Shown one piece after another: positions 56,701-64,000 of a stretch of DNA of 64,000 nucleotides. Within the stretch, counting starts at the first letter, position 1, and every line of letters starts with the position of its first letter. The notes beneath the pieces were generated by a model. It was not told where the DNA came from, made no database searches, and worked only from the letters and a program-made list of their open reading frames with translations. A program made the translations under genes and the position numbers. This stretch comes from Nocardioides marinus (lineage in GTDB: Bacteria; Pseudomonadota; Alphaproteobacteria; Rhodobacterales; Rhodobacteraceae): contig JAHVJD010000008.1 of NCBI GenBank assembly GCA_019801415.1, positions 1 through 64,000 on the forward strand, in the 5' to 3' direction.

Positions 56701-57796
56701 AGGGCAGCGTGTAGCGGCCGCGGAAATCGATACCTTGTTGCGACAGTTCCAGCCCGAGGACCTGGCTCATGAAGCAGCTGCGGCGGTCATAGCAGGCCGC
56801 GATCGTCGGCTTGTCAGGATCCAGCGCCGCGATCTGCTGCATCAGGTCGCTGGTCGTCATCTTGCGGATCGGGATGTTGATGGCGCCGGGCAGATGTCCC
56901 GAGGCGAAATCACCGGGATAGCGCGTGTCGACGATCTGCAGATCTTCGGTCTCGAGCAGGGATTTGAAGTCCTCCGTGCTCAGCAGGACGTCCTTGCCCG
57001 GGTATTCGGGGATTGCCCGGAGGTCGGACAGGGATTTGACATCCTTGTCGGAGAAATCGCGACCTTCGACGATCCATTTCTCGATGCCGCCTTTGATGAA
57101 GCTGCAATCGATGCCCATTTCCGCCAGCTTGGCACAGGTTTCGGAGCTGCGGTTGCCGTTGTGACAGAACAGAACGACCTTCTGGCCGGGCTGCACCGGA
57201 CGGGATTGCAGGAAATCGGGGAACCGGATGTGGGTGGCGCCCGGCAGGGTGCCCATGGCGTTTTCGCCCGTCTCGCGGATGTCGAAGAACAGCGTGGAGC
57301 CGTCCTCGAGGGCGGCGGCGGCATCAGCGGTGCTGATGCCCAGCGGATGGTCCGCCTGTTTGGAGTAGCTGGTTTCCTTGAGGCTGGCGTCCTTGATGGC
57401 GGTGCCGTCAAACTGGGCAGGGCGGGTCAATGTTGCCTGCAAGCGGGCCAGCTCTGCCTTTTGATGTGATGAATATTGCCAGTAATTGCCGATTGCCAAC
57501 GCCACGGCGGCCAGAGACAAGCCGACAATCAGCTTGACCGGGTAGCGTGCAGGAGTTCCGCCCTTCCTGGGGGTAAAACCCAGTTTCGTTGCAATGACCG
57601 CTCCCAGGCCCGAGATCATGGCAATTCCCACTGCAAAGACTTGCGAGAGGGAGGAAACGGAGCCGATCACCAGCTCGGGTGACGGGATAGCGAAGGCTGC
57701 AACCGGCATGACCCAGAAAAGAGACACAAGAACAAGGAGCTGGCCTGTGAGTTTGCGGGCGGAGCTGGTCGGATGGGAGGAATGCGAAATGTTCAC
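53762..57796 (-). CDS. Membrane fusion protein: double rhodanese, YidC-like domain, PEP-synthase/Rph-like phosphotransferase
   Basis: The product is 1344 residues. N-terminal hydrophobic segments (about 17-37, 45-70, 86-106) are followed by rhodanese domain 1 (about 150-245, catalytic Cys211 in FCHNGNRSS). Rhodanese domain 2 covers about 268-365 (Cys335 in CYDRRSC). A YidC/Oxa1-like membrane part spans about 395-590 (VVTRLLVLPVALKSERDQI, FLWMPDLGAPDPLFVMPAL). Then comes a PPDK_N-type ATP-grasp domain (about 630-845: PVAVRSSASNEDGADQSFAG, VEWAYANGQFQIVQSRD). A middle domain includes EVLPRPTPLSFSLMSA. The C-terminal swivelling domain has the phosphohistidine His1295 in GGWLSHMAIVARE. There is no PEP/pyruvate barrel, so it resembles rifampin phosphotransferase more than PEP synthase. 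The phosphate acceptor is unknown. It diverges from the PhnD and histidine-kinase genes. Confidence 0.88.
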   Translation of the reverse strand: MNISHSSHPTSSARKLTGQLLVLVSLFWVMPVAAFAIPSPELVIGSVSSLSQVFAVGIAMISGLGAVIATKLGFTPRKGGTPARYPVKLIVGLSLAAVALAIGNYWQYSSHQKAELARLQATLTRPAQFDGTAIKDASLKETSYSKQADHPLGISTADAAAALEDGSTLFFDIRETGENAMGTLPGATHIRFPDFLQSRPVQPGQKVVLFCHNGNRSSETCAKLAEMGIDCSFIKGGIEKWIVEGRDFSDKDVKSLSDLRAIPEYPGKDVLLSTEDFKSLLETEDLQIVDTRYPGDFASGHLPGAINIPIRKMTTSDLMQQIAALDPDKPTIAACYDRRSCFMSQVLGLELSQQGIDFRGRYTLPWEYFIPPAPKPHVQDWLTEQQTGLWDRAISALSAALLWVHERSHILLGLLALSVVTRLLVLPVALKSERDQIITAETADELKDLKARLADDPVRKARAVQAFYAEKGLTPMRNLTALLFLPVMMLGVSAAQKASASLQTSFLWMPDLGAPDPLFVMPALFCALAAVYLLWAVAKTRRQKQLWMLLGVPALFAMVFGLSGAANVYLCFSLTLLLVQRAYVTGMHRRIGEALALRAHQRKLSRLPRGVIPMGYTEELSEAGNKALRLSVLKNAGLPVPGGVILRTDAIQDYRAMTDAQKDAFATQVFQLAGGKPVAVRSSASNEDGADQSFAGVFDSVLDVTAGTMRAALDTVVDSFASDRAASYAAETDSTSQGNIVVQEMVQAEYAGVLFTQDPMAPGMSMIEWVKGCGEDLVSGRVTPVSLRFGRYTGLPASPDQDQALDVTPLLQLGKQIEEIFGAPQDVEWAYANGQFQIVQSRDITTLSLGSEQERLRLEEWRDILERYATAEPDQVILEQDEMSEVLPRPTPLSFSLMSALWAPGGSVDMACRELGVPYGLPEGRDGHLVNLFGKTFMDVSLKQEMTLKLTAAKAKQLRKKARPMIARFRNDVLPQLTDDLAIWQALDYAALPQSKLIECIADLRRMFVQDIYLEAEKINILAGFTMGEASAATAGDPALRAHLMHAELPNAPSSLLASCTGEHGEARALQLMGHRSIFDYELSAPRYSEAPALLQSLLVTSVAPIGAVPPPANLPAELEDVVGLAIAYQDLKEHAKHEALRVLAELRRALLALGATSGLGDLVFHLTFDEILDGNWSDGAALQAVAKARAETEELRKKSAPTSVSLTLRDCEMLSLGATPHATSGDLGGTCVAGNGKVTARVFWVEDESTVDPSAFEGFTDGDILVCRMINPAWLPWVQRSGAVLSEVGGWLSHMAIVAREKDILMLVACKGLTTLSHGEIITVCDDGSIEPEQLADLKVVSA

Positions 57797-58025
57797 AGCG
57801 GTTCCTGCTGAGCCAGACGGGCTGGCGATTTGAATTGTGGCGAATTTGTCTAAAAGATGACGTAAATATTACTGAACCGTTAAGATGTTATCCCGTGGAT
57901 AAAAGAAGCACAAATTTTTCCGATAAAATTTGGCGCGTTAACGTTGTCTTTCTCGCAATGTGGGATGAAAGAGAAGCGAATGGTCGAAAGTGGTGCCGAC
58001 CGTGGTCAGTTAGGAGGCGATTGCC
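57797..58025. promoter_or_regulatory. Divergent promoter of the fusion-protein/PhnD/kinase unit
   Basis: This 229-bp spacer is AT-rich against its surroundings. It holds two perfect inverted repeats: TTATCC-CGT-GGATAA (57888-57902) and CAAATTTT-N6-AAAATTTG (57911-57932). A short CGTTAACG palindrome follows near 57936. AGGAGG before the GTG at 58026 is a strong ribosome binding site. The repeats lie centrally, suited to controlling both directions, perhaps by a response regulator encoded elsewhere. Confidence 0.6.
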
Positions 58026-58907
58026 GTGAGCCAGTTCCTGTTATCAAGTCTTCCTTTTCCCCGCTCGCTCGGGGGGTTTCGCTTGGCCCTGGCCGTGACG
58101 GCTGGCCTGCTGCATGCTGCGTCGGCGCAAGCCGACACCGAACTGGTGTTCGGCACCTATGCGGCGGACAAGCCGACTGCGACAGTGCGCCAGTATCAGC
58201 CGTTCCTCTCCTTCCTGTCCGAGCGGATGTCCGAACGGCTGGGTGAGCCTGTGACCATCCGTCTCAAGATTGCCAAGGAATATGGAGAGGGCATCCGCCA
58301 GCTGGCCGCCGGCGAGGTGGATTTCGCCCGCTTCGGCCCGGCGTCCTATGTGCATGTGATGAAGGAAAATCCGGACATCCGCATCGTCGCCATGGAATCG
58401 AAGAATGGCGGGAAGCGGTTCAACGGGGTGATCGTGGTTCACGCCGACAGCCCGGTTCAGTCGGTCGAGGAACTCGCCGGGCAGAGTTTTGCATTCGGGG
58501 ACGAGCTGTCCACAATCGGGCGCTATCTCGCCCAGGAGTATCTGCTGGAGGCCGGGATCAGCAGTGAAGACCTGGCGGAGTTCGCCTACCTCGGCCGCCA
58601 TGACCTGGTGGGCGAAGCCGTGGGCGCGGGAAAGTATGCCGCAGGGGCGCTGAAGGAAAGCACCTATAAGAAGCTGGCCGACAAGGGCGTGCCGATTCGG
58701 GTGCTTGCTTCCTTTGAAAATGTGACCAAACCCTGGCTGGCGTCCGCTGACATGGCACCGGAGGTGCTGGAGGCGATGCGGCAGGTCATGCTGTCCTCGG
58801 AAAACGAGGAGCGTGTGCGCAAGATTTCGAAGAACGGCTTCCTGACCGGAGCCGACGAAGACTATGACATCATTCGCCGGGCCATGGAGCGCAGCCTGGC
58901 ATTCTGA
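58026..58907 (+). CDS. PhnD-like periplasmic binding protein
   Basis: This 293-residue protein has a signal peptide (ending near ASAQA) and the phosphate/phosphite/phosphonate-binding PhnD fold. Its segments are [44 protein letters not shown] and [21 protein letters not shown]. The usual anion-binding STSG is STIG here, so the ligand may differ. No transporter permease or ATPase is adjacent. The next gene is a histidine kinase, so the protein is more likely a periplasmic sensor subunit than a transport component. The start is GTG with AGGAGG. Confidence 0.88.
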   Translation: MSQFLLSSLPFPRSLGGFRLALAVTAGLLHAASAQADTELVFGTYAADKPTATVRQYQPFLSFLSERMSERLGEPVTIRLKIAKEYGEGIRQLAAGEVDFARFGPASYVHVMKENPDIRIVAMESKNGGKRFNGVIVVHADSPVQSVEELAGQSFAFGDELSTIGRYLAQEYLLEAGISSEDLAEFAYLGRHDLVGEAVGAGKYAAGALKESTYKKLADKGVPIRVLASFENVTKPWLASADMAPEVLEAMRQVMLSSENEERVRKISKNGFLTGADEDYDIIRRAMERSLAF

Positions 58908-58923
58908 GGCGGCGACAGCGGCG

Positions 58924-61218
58924 ATGAAACACACGAGCATCCTTTTCCAGATCGTATTGTCCCTGTTGGTGGTCGCCACAGTGGTCGGTCTGGCCGTTGG
59001 GGAACTGGCCAAGCGCCAGGAAGTGCATCGCCTGGAAGAACACCTGAAGGAAAATGCCGACCTGACGGTGTCGCTGCTCAGCGGGATGATGTTGGAATCC
59101 ATCATCGTCGAGGATGTCCCGGTTCTGGAAACCGGGCTGACCGAAGCCGTCACGCGTATGCCGCAGCTTCTGGCCATCGAGATCCGCAATCCCTCCGGCC
59201 GGGTTCTGGCCGCCTCGTCGGCGCCGGGGCAGGCCGCCTCTGATACCTATGTCATGTACGAGCGCCCGATCGAGCTTGAGGGTGCGTCCTTTGGCACGAT
59301 GGTGGTCAAGTGGTCGACCCGCGATGGCAAGGCGCTGGTCAATGCGCGGGTGCGCCAGATCATCATCTGGACCGTGGTGCCCGTGCTGGCCCTGTCCCTT
59401 CTGGTGCTGCTGCTGGTGAATGTCCTGGCGCTGCGTCCGCTGCACCGGATCCACAAGCGGATGTCGGGGGCCATCGCCGGTCTGCGGAGCCCGATCCGGC
59501 CGCTTCCGTGGTATGCCTCCCGCGAGTTTCGGGCGCTCGACTTCTCGGTCGGGGTCCTGGAGGAAACCTTTGCCGAGCGCGATGAGCGTGAGTACGCGAT
59601 GGAGCAGGCGCGCCAGGCGGCGGACATCGCCAACAGGGCCAAGTCGGAATTTCTTGCCAACATGAGCCATGAAATCCGGACCCCCATGAACGGGGTGATC
59701 GGGATGGCCGAGCTGTTGCAGGAAACCCGGTTGGACGAAGACCAGAAGATGTACGCCGAAACCATCGCGAAATCGGGGTCGGCGTTGTTGACGATCATCA
59801 ACGACATCCTGAACTTCTCGAAGATCGAGGCCGGCAAGGTCGAGCTCACCCCGGTTGCGTTCAACCTGCAGACCGCAATTGAAGACGTGGTGACGTTGTT
59901 GTCGCCCGGGGCGGCGGACAAGGGGATCGAAATCGCCATGCGCTACGACCCCGCCTTGCCCGAGGTTTTCGAGGGCGATGCCGGGCGGATCCGGCAGGTC
60001 ATCACGAATATTGCCGGAAACGCGGTGAAATTCACCAACGAGGGATATGTCTATATCGACGTGACCGGCCGCCCGCAGCCGGGTGGCGAGCATGTGCTGC
60101 AGCTACGGATCTCTGACACGGGTATCGGCATCGCCGAGGAGCGTCTTGGCCGGATCTTCCGCGCCTTCGAGCAGGTCGACACCGCGGCGACGCGTAATTT
60201 TGAAGGCACCGGCCTGGGGTTGGCGATCTCTGCACGGTTGCTGGAGTTGATGGGCGGCACCATCGAGGTGACCTCGGAACCGGGGCAGGGGTCGGAATTC
60301 CTGCTGGAACTGCCGCTGAAAGAAGGCGGTACTGTTGAAGCGCGGCCACCCTCCGCCAGCGTCAGCTTCGCTGGGTTGCGCGGGCTGCTGGTTGACGATC
60401 TGGAACTGAACCGGATGATACTGTCCGAGCGGTTGAACAGCTGGGGCGTGAAATCGGAGGCCGCGGCTTCGGCCCATGAGGCGCTGGAGATCCTGGCGGA
60501 TTCGCAGCTCACCGGGCAGCAGTTTGACTTCATCCTGCTGGACTATCAGATGCCGAAGATGGACGGTCGGCAGCTTGCGGAGCGAATCCGCGCCATGCCG
60601 GAGTTCCGCAAGGTGCCGGTGATCATCCTGTCTTCGGTCGAACATGCGCTGAACCGGAGTGATTGCGATGCGATCGGCGCCTGTGAGTTCATTCTGAAAC
60701 CGGTGCGCGCCGCGCAGTTGCGGCAAGTCATAACGCGCGCCCTGGACAGGGCGGTTGAGCCGACCGCGCCCCGGGATGTCGAGGAGGTGCAGCCTCGGGA
60801 GATTGCCAAGCCGGTCAGCGTATTGCTGGCAGAGGACAATCGCACCAATCAGCTGGTTGTGACCAAGATGCTGAAGGATGCTCCGCTGGACATTCGGATT
60901 GCCAAAAATGGTGTTGAGGCGGTGCAGATGTTCCGGGAACACCGGCCTGACATCGTGTTGATGGACATGATGATGCCGGAAATGGACGGCCTGGAGGCCA
61001 CGGCCGAAATGCGTCGGCTTGAGGCGGAAACCGGCAGCGAGAGCTGTCCCATCGTCGCCCTCACCGCCAATGCGCTGCAGAGCCACCAGGAAAAATGCTT
61101 GCGTGCGGGAATGGATGATTTCCTCAGCAAGCCGATAAACAAGAAGGCTCTGGCGGACACCATTCAGAAATGGACCCGCGTCGGAGACCCTGATGCCCTG
61201 AAAAGCACGGGCACATGA
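58924..61218 (+). CDS. Hybrid sensor histidine kinase with two receiver domains
   Basis: This 764-residue protein has transmembrane segments at about 7-27 and 146-170, enclosing a periplasmic sensor region of about 118 residues, then a HAMP-like linker. The dimerisation domain has the phospho-His249 in [16 protein letters not shown], and the ATPase domain has DTGIGI and GTGLGL. Receiver 1 has Asp540 ([13 protein letters not shown]) and receiver 2 has Asp681 ([13 protein letters not shown]). There is no Hpt domain and no separate response regulator nearby. The PhnD-like protein, 16 bases upstream, probably presents the ligand to its periplasmic part. Confidence 0.93.
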   Translation: MKHTSILFQIVLSLLVVATVVGLAVGELAKRQEVHRLEEHLKENADLTVSLLSGMMLESIIVEDVPVLETGLTEAVTRMPQLLAIEIRNPSGRVLAASSAPGQAASDTYVMYERPIELEGASFGTMVVKWSTRDGKALVNARVRQIIIWTVVPVLALSLLVLLLVNVLALRPLHRIHKRMSGAIAGLRSPIRPLPWYASREFRALDFSVGVLEETFAERDEREYAMEQARQAADIANRAKSEFLANMSHEIRTPMNGVIGMAELLQETRLDEDQKMYAETIAKSGSALLTIINDILNFSKIEAGKVELTPVAFNLQTAIEDVVTLLSPGAADKGIEIAMRYDPALPEVFEGDAGRIRQVITNIAGNAVKFTNEGYVYIDVTGRPQPGGEHVLQLRISDTGIGIAEERLGRIFRAFEQVDTAATRNFEGTGLGLAISARLLELMGGTIEVTSEPGQGSEFLLELPLKEGGTVEARPPSASVSFAGLRGLLVDDLELNRMILSERLNSWGVKSEAAASAHEALEILADSQLTGQQFDFILLDYQMPKMDGRQLAERIRAMPEFRKVPVIILSSVEHALNRSDCDAIGACEFILKPVRAAQLRQVITRALDRAVEPTAPRDVEEVQPREIAKPVSVLLAEDNRTNQLVVTKMLKDAPLDIRIAKNGVEAVQMFREHRPDIVLMDMMMPEMDGLEATAEMRRLEAETGSESCPIVALTANALQSHQEKCLRAGMDDFLSKPINKKALADTIQKWTRVGDPDALKSTGT

Positions 61219-61227
61219 TGCAGAAAA

Positions 61228-61253
61228 GACCCGCAGCACGGTCGCTGCGGGTC
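61228..61253. terminator. Bidirectional terminator between kinase and znuB
   Basis: GACCCGCAGC and GCTGCGGGTC form a perfect 10-bp stem with a 6-base loop. It is followed by CTGTTTC on the plus strand and by TCTTTTC on the minus strand. It ends the kinase transcript and the zur-znuCB transcript. Confidence 0.85.
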
Positions 61254-61282
61254 CTGTTTCATCTGCCGCGCCGGAAGGGTGC

Positions 61283-62089
61283 TCAGGGGCGACCGCGGTA
61301 GAGTGCGCTGCCGAGGCTGCAAACTGCGAAACTGACCGCCGCCAGGCACACGATGCTGGGGCCGGCGGGCGTGTCAAACACGAATGCCAGTTGCAGCCCG
61401 CCCGTCGCGGCCAGCATTCCCAACAGCGCGGCGACCACGGCCATGCTTTCCGGTGTCCGCGCAAAAGGGCGTGCGGCGGCGGCCGGGATCAGCAGCATTG
61501 CCGCGATCAGAAGAACGCCGACAACCTTGATGGCAACCGCGACCACCACCGCCAGCGCCAGTGTCAGCACCATCTGCTCCCGGCGCGGATCGATACCTGC
61601 CGCATGGGCCAGATCGGGGTTCAATGTCGCGGTCAGCAGCGCCGACCAGCGCCACCACAGCAGGGCGAGCACCACCAAAGCGCCGCCCCAGATCACGGCC
61701 AGGTCTCCACGCCCGACGGCGAGGATGTCCCCGAACAGATATGCCATCAGGTCGATCCTCACCCCGGACAGGAACGAGACCGCGACGAGGCCGAAGGCAA
61801 GCGACGAATGGGCCAGCACGCCCAGAAGCGTATCCATCGCATAGCCGCGCCCGGCAAGGGCGGACACGGTTGTCGCCATCGCCAGGGCCATCGCCAGGAC
61901 GCCCGCAAAGATCGAGATGTCGAAGCTGAGCGCCAGCGCCACGCCCAGGATAGACGCATGGGCCGTGGCATCACCGAAATAGGCCATCCTGCGCCAAACG
62001 ACGAAACAGCCAAGCGGCGCCGCCGCCAGCGCCACCCCGATGCCGGCAAGAGCGGCGCGGATCAGAAAATCGTCAAGCAAGCCCATCAT
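61283..62089 (-). CDS. znuB: Zinc ABC transporter permease
   Basis: This 268-residue polytopic permease of the ABC-3 family has seven to eight hydrophobic helices. WRRMAYFGDATAHASILGVAL near the N-terminus and IKVVGVLLIAAMLLIPAAAARPFA near residue 190 are family hallmarks. The first of two adjacent ATG codons (62089) overlaps the znuC stop as ATGA. It would form the channel for zinc delivered by ZnuA. Confidence 0.95.
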   Translation of the reverse strand: MMGLLDDFLIRAALAGIGVALAAAPLGCFVVWRRMAYFGDATAHASILGVALALSFDISIFAGVLAMALAMATTVSALAGRGYAMDTLLGVLAHSSLAFGLVAVSFLSGVRIDLMAYLFGDILAVGRGDLAVIWGGALVVLALLWWRWSALLTATLNPDLAHAAGIDPRREQMVLTLALAVVVAVAIKVVGVLLIAAMLLIPAAAARPFARTPESMAVVAALLGMLAATGGLQLAFVFDTPAGPSIVCLAAVSFAVCSLGSALYRGRP

Positions 62090-62844
62090 TCCGCTGCCTC
62101 GTGGTGGTGATCATGCGCGCAGTCGTGGCCATCGTGATCATGGCTGTGGTTGTGTTCGTGCCGGTAGAGCGCCAGCGCGCCCTGGGTGCCGGTGCCGAAC
62201 AGGGCACGGTATTCCGGGGCCGAGGCGACATGCTCCGGCGCACCCTCGCAGCAGACATGACCGTTGAGGCAGATCACCCGGTCGGAGGCCGCCATCACAA
62301 CATGCAGCTCGTGGCTGACCATCAGCACCGCGCAGCCGAGGTCCTGGCGGACCTTCTCGATGCGCTGGTAAAAGGCGGCGGAGCCGGGTTGGTCGAGACC
62401 CTGGGTGGCCTCGTCGAGGATCAGGAGCTGCGGATCGCACAGCAGCGCCCGCGCCAGCAGTACCCGCTGGAACTGGCCGCCGGACAGATCCGCCATCTGG
62501 CGGGCCGCCAGGTTGCCGGCACCTGCCTGCTCCAGCGCCTCGGCCGCGCGGCGGTCGCTGACGCGCTGCGGCAGGCTGAGAAAGCGGCGCACCGTCAGCG
62601 GCAGCGTCGGGTCGATATGCAGCTTTTGCGGCACATAGCCGATGCGCAGCCCCGGCGCGCGGCGCACCGCGCCGGCCGTGGCGCGCTGCGCGCCGATGAT
62701 GCTGCGCAGAAGCGTGGACTTGCCGGAGCCGTTGGGGCCGACCACGGTGACGATTTCGCCCGGGTCGATGTTCAGGCTGACCTTTGACAACACCGTGTTG
62801 CCGCCGTGGCGCACGCTGAGGTCTTGCAGGGAAATCAGGCTCAT
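62086..62844 (-). CDS. znuC: Zinc ABC transporter ATP-binding protein with His-rich tail
   Basis: This 252-residue ATPase has Walker A GPNGSGKS, YVPQKLHIDPTLPLTVRRFL, signature LSGGQFQRVLLARAL, Walker B LLILDEATQGLD and switch VSHELHVV. The C-terminus is rich in histidine and aspartate (HEHNHSHDHDGHDCAHDHHH). This tail is common in ZnuC and may sense or store zinc. The ATG at 62844 overlaps the zur stop. Confidence 0.95.
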   Translation of the reverse strand: MSLISLQDLSVRHGGNTVLSKVSLNIDPGEIVTVVGPNGSGKSTLLRSIIGAQRATAGAVRRAPGLRIGYVPQKLHIDPTLPLTVRRFLSLPQRVSDRRAAEALEQAGAGNLAARQMADLSGGQFQRVLLARALLCDPQLLILDEATQGLDQPGSAAFYQRIEKVRQDLGCAVLMVSHELHVVMAASDRVICLNGHVCCEGAPEHVASAPEYRALFGTGTQGALALYRHEHNHSHDHDGHDCAHDHHHEAAE

Positions 62845-63323
62845 GCCGGGGGTTCCTGCTGGCATTTGGGGCAGAGGCCCTCGGCCTCGACCACGGCGCG
62901 TTCGATCACGAAACCCGCTTCCCGCGCCGCCTGTCCCAACTGGCCCTGAGAAGGTTCGCGCCGGGTTTCCGCCACCGCGTCACAGGCGCGGCAGATCAGA
63001 AAGGAGGCCGCATGATTTTCCCCCGGATGGGCGCAGGCGATGAATGCATTCAACCGCTCGATCTTGTGCGCAAAGCCGTTCTTTACCAGGAAATCCAGCG
63101 CCCGATAGGCGACGGGCGGCTGCGATCCCAGCCCCTCTTCACGCAGACGGTCCAGTATTTCATAGGCCCCCATCGCGCGGTGTTCCTGCAGCAGGATTTC
63201 CAACACCCGCCGCCGCACCGGGGTGAACTGCAGCCCGTTCAGACGACAGTGGCTGTCGACGGCAGCAATGCAGTCCTGGATGCAATTGCTGTGATTGTGC
63301 GGGGCAAAGCCGATGGACTCCAT
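62841..63323 (-). CDS. zur: Zinc uptake regulator Zur (Fur family)
   Basis: This 160-residue Fur-family repressor has a winged helix (FTPVRRRVLEILLQEHRAMGAYEILDRLREEG). The RALDFLVKNGFAHKIERLNAFIACAHP region contains zinc-sensing ligands. Structural-zinc CxxC pairs are LICRAC and LCPKC. An N-terminal His/Cys-rich stretch (HNHSNCIQDC) is typical of Zur. The ATG at 63323 follows AAAGGA, and the TTG at 63344 is less likely. It is the first gene of zur-znuC-znuB, so it is autoregulated through the sites upstream. Confidence 0.94.
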   Translation of the reverse strand: MESIGFAPHNHSNCIQDCIAAVDSHCRLNGLQFTPVRRRVLEILLQEHRAMGAYEILDRLREEGLGSQPPVAYRALDFLVKNGFAHKIERLNAFIACAHPGENHAASFLICRACDAVAETRREPSQGQLGQAAREAGFVIERAVVEAEGLCPKCQQEPPA

Positions 63324-63361
63324 GGATGATGATCCTTTGGGCAAAAGATTTGCCTCTTGAT

Positions 63362-63409
63362 ATGTTATGTTATGACGTTTATCAAGCGCGTGATGTTATA
63401 AGATTACAT
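63362..63409. promoter_or_regulatory. Two Zur boxes in the zur/znuA divergent promoter
   Basis: ATGTTATAAGATTACAT (63393-63409) and ATGTTATGTTATGACGT (63362-63378) match the alphaproteobacterial Zur consensus ATGTTATANTATAACAT at about 14 and 13 of 16 positions. They start 31 bp apart (three helical turns). A TTGATA...TATCAA pair frames the left box. With zinc, Zur should repress both znuA and its own operon from here. Confidence 0.82.
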
Positions 63410-63418
63410 AGGGCCGAT

Positions 63419-64000
63419 ATGCGGATTGCAGGTATGAAAAAGATGGGCGTGGCAGCGGTGGCTTTGCTGGCAGGCGCCGGGGGCTCCTGGGCTGAGGCGC
63501 CGCAGGTGGCGACAGATATCGCTCCGGTTCATGGTTTGGTGGCGCGCGTGATGCAGGGAGTGGGTGAACCTGCCCTGGTGGTGCCTCCGGGGGCTTCGCC
63601 GCATGGTTACGCGTTGCGCCCTTCCGAAGCGCGCGCGCTGGACCAGGCGGACCTGGTGTTCTGGATGGGGGAGTCGTTGACCCCTTGGTTGGCCGGCCCG
63701 CTGGAAGAGCTGGCCGCCGATGCGCACCGGATCGAGCTTCTGGAAGTCGATGGCACCACTGTCCTGTCCTTCCGTGAAGGGGCGCGTTTCGAGGCCCATG
63801 ACCATGGTGGCGAAGATGGGCATGACGATCACGGGAAGGCGCACGACGATCACGGCCATGACGACCATGAAGGCCATGATCACGGTGGGCATGACCATGA
63901 TAGCCACGACCATGGGGCGCAGGACGAGGCCGGTCATGCCGGGCACGGCCATGGTCACGACGACCACGAAGCGCATGATCACGAAGAGCATGACCACGAA
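63419..64000 (+). CDS. znuA: Zinc ABC transporter binding protein (partial, cut by window end)
   Basis: The frame is open to the window end (194 codons). It has a signal peptide (ending near GSWA), then VATDIAPVHGLVARVM with the first zinc-ligand His, PPGASPHGYALRPSEA with the second, and LVFWMGESLTPWL. From about residue 125 it enters a long His/Asp/Glu-rich loop (repeats such as HDDHGHDDHEGHDHG), the ZnuA zinc-capturing insertion. The ATG at 63419 lies 10 bases after a Zur box. An ATG five codons later is an alternative start. The C-terminal lobe is outside the window. Confidence 0.94.
   Translation, partial: MRIAGMKKMGVAAVALLAGAGGSWAEAPQVATDIAPVHGLVARVMQGVGEPALVVPPGASPHGYALRPSEARALDQADLVFWMGESLTPWLAGPLEELAADAHRIELLEVDGTTVLSFREGARFEAHDHGGEDGHDDHGKAHDDHGHDDHEGHDHGGHDHDSHDHGAQDEAGHAGHGHGHDDHEAHDHEEHDHE

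Overview
The window looks like part of a large extrachromosomal replicon (megaplasmid or chromid) of a high-GC alphaproteobacterium. A roseobacter-type Rhodobacteraceae is the best guess. The grounds are a complete repABC replication/partition operon (33548-37204), GC-rich codon use, many ABC uptake systems each with its own regulator, and alphaproteobacterial-style Zur sites. No rRNA, tRNA, CRISPR array or transposase was recognised.

Layout from left to right. 396-9750: an IclR regulator diverges from a Dpp/Opp-type peptide ABC operon that ends in a signal-less gamma-glutamyltransferase homologue and an M20 peptidase. 9823-13902: the class Ib ribonucleotide reductase operon nrdHIEF on the minus strand, led by a well-formed cobalamin riboswitch. 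13943-20571: a ferric-siderophore island with a DUF2218 protein, a MarR regulator, a TonB receptor and a four-gene ABC importer; two sites of the form CATGC-N4-GCATG sit before the receptor and before the binding protein. 20734-21828: a GSU2403-family nucleotidyltransferase-fold gene behind two tandem 28-bp inverted repeats. 21913-33491: a sugar-catabolism block with a KDG kinase, LacI and ROK regulators, a CUT1 ABC importer, a 1,5-anhydrofructose-reductase-like enzyme, a fructokinase and a mannose isomerase/AGE-family enzyme. 33548-37204: repCBA (minus strand) with a candidate counter-transcribed RNA between repB and repC. 37648-45623: an XRE-cupin regulator, a second Dpp-type operon and an M24 aminopeptidase P. 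45651-49904: a complete mdeR/mdeA/mdeB methionine-degradation module. 49901-53603: a nitronate monooxygenase, an orphan nucleotide-sugar dehydrogenase and an RpiR regulator.

53700-61253 is the most unusual part. A 1344-residue membrane protein joins two rhodanese domains, a YidC/Oxa1-like membrane domain and a PEP-synthase/rifampin-phosphotransferase-like phosphotransfer module. It is transcribed divergently from a PhnD-like periplasmic binding protein and a hybrid histidine kinase with two receiver domains. No ABC permease or ATPase accompanies the binding protein, the unit is bounded by two strong terminators, and its 229-bp divergent promoter carries two perfect inverted repeats. I regard it as the best candidate for an undescribed system.

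61283-64000 is a zinc-uptake locus, zur-znuC-znuB diverging from znuA (cut by the window end), with two Zur boxes in between. Overall the replicon appears dedicated to scavenging peptides, iron, sugars, methionine and zinc under local regulators.
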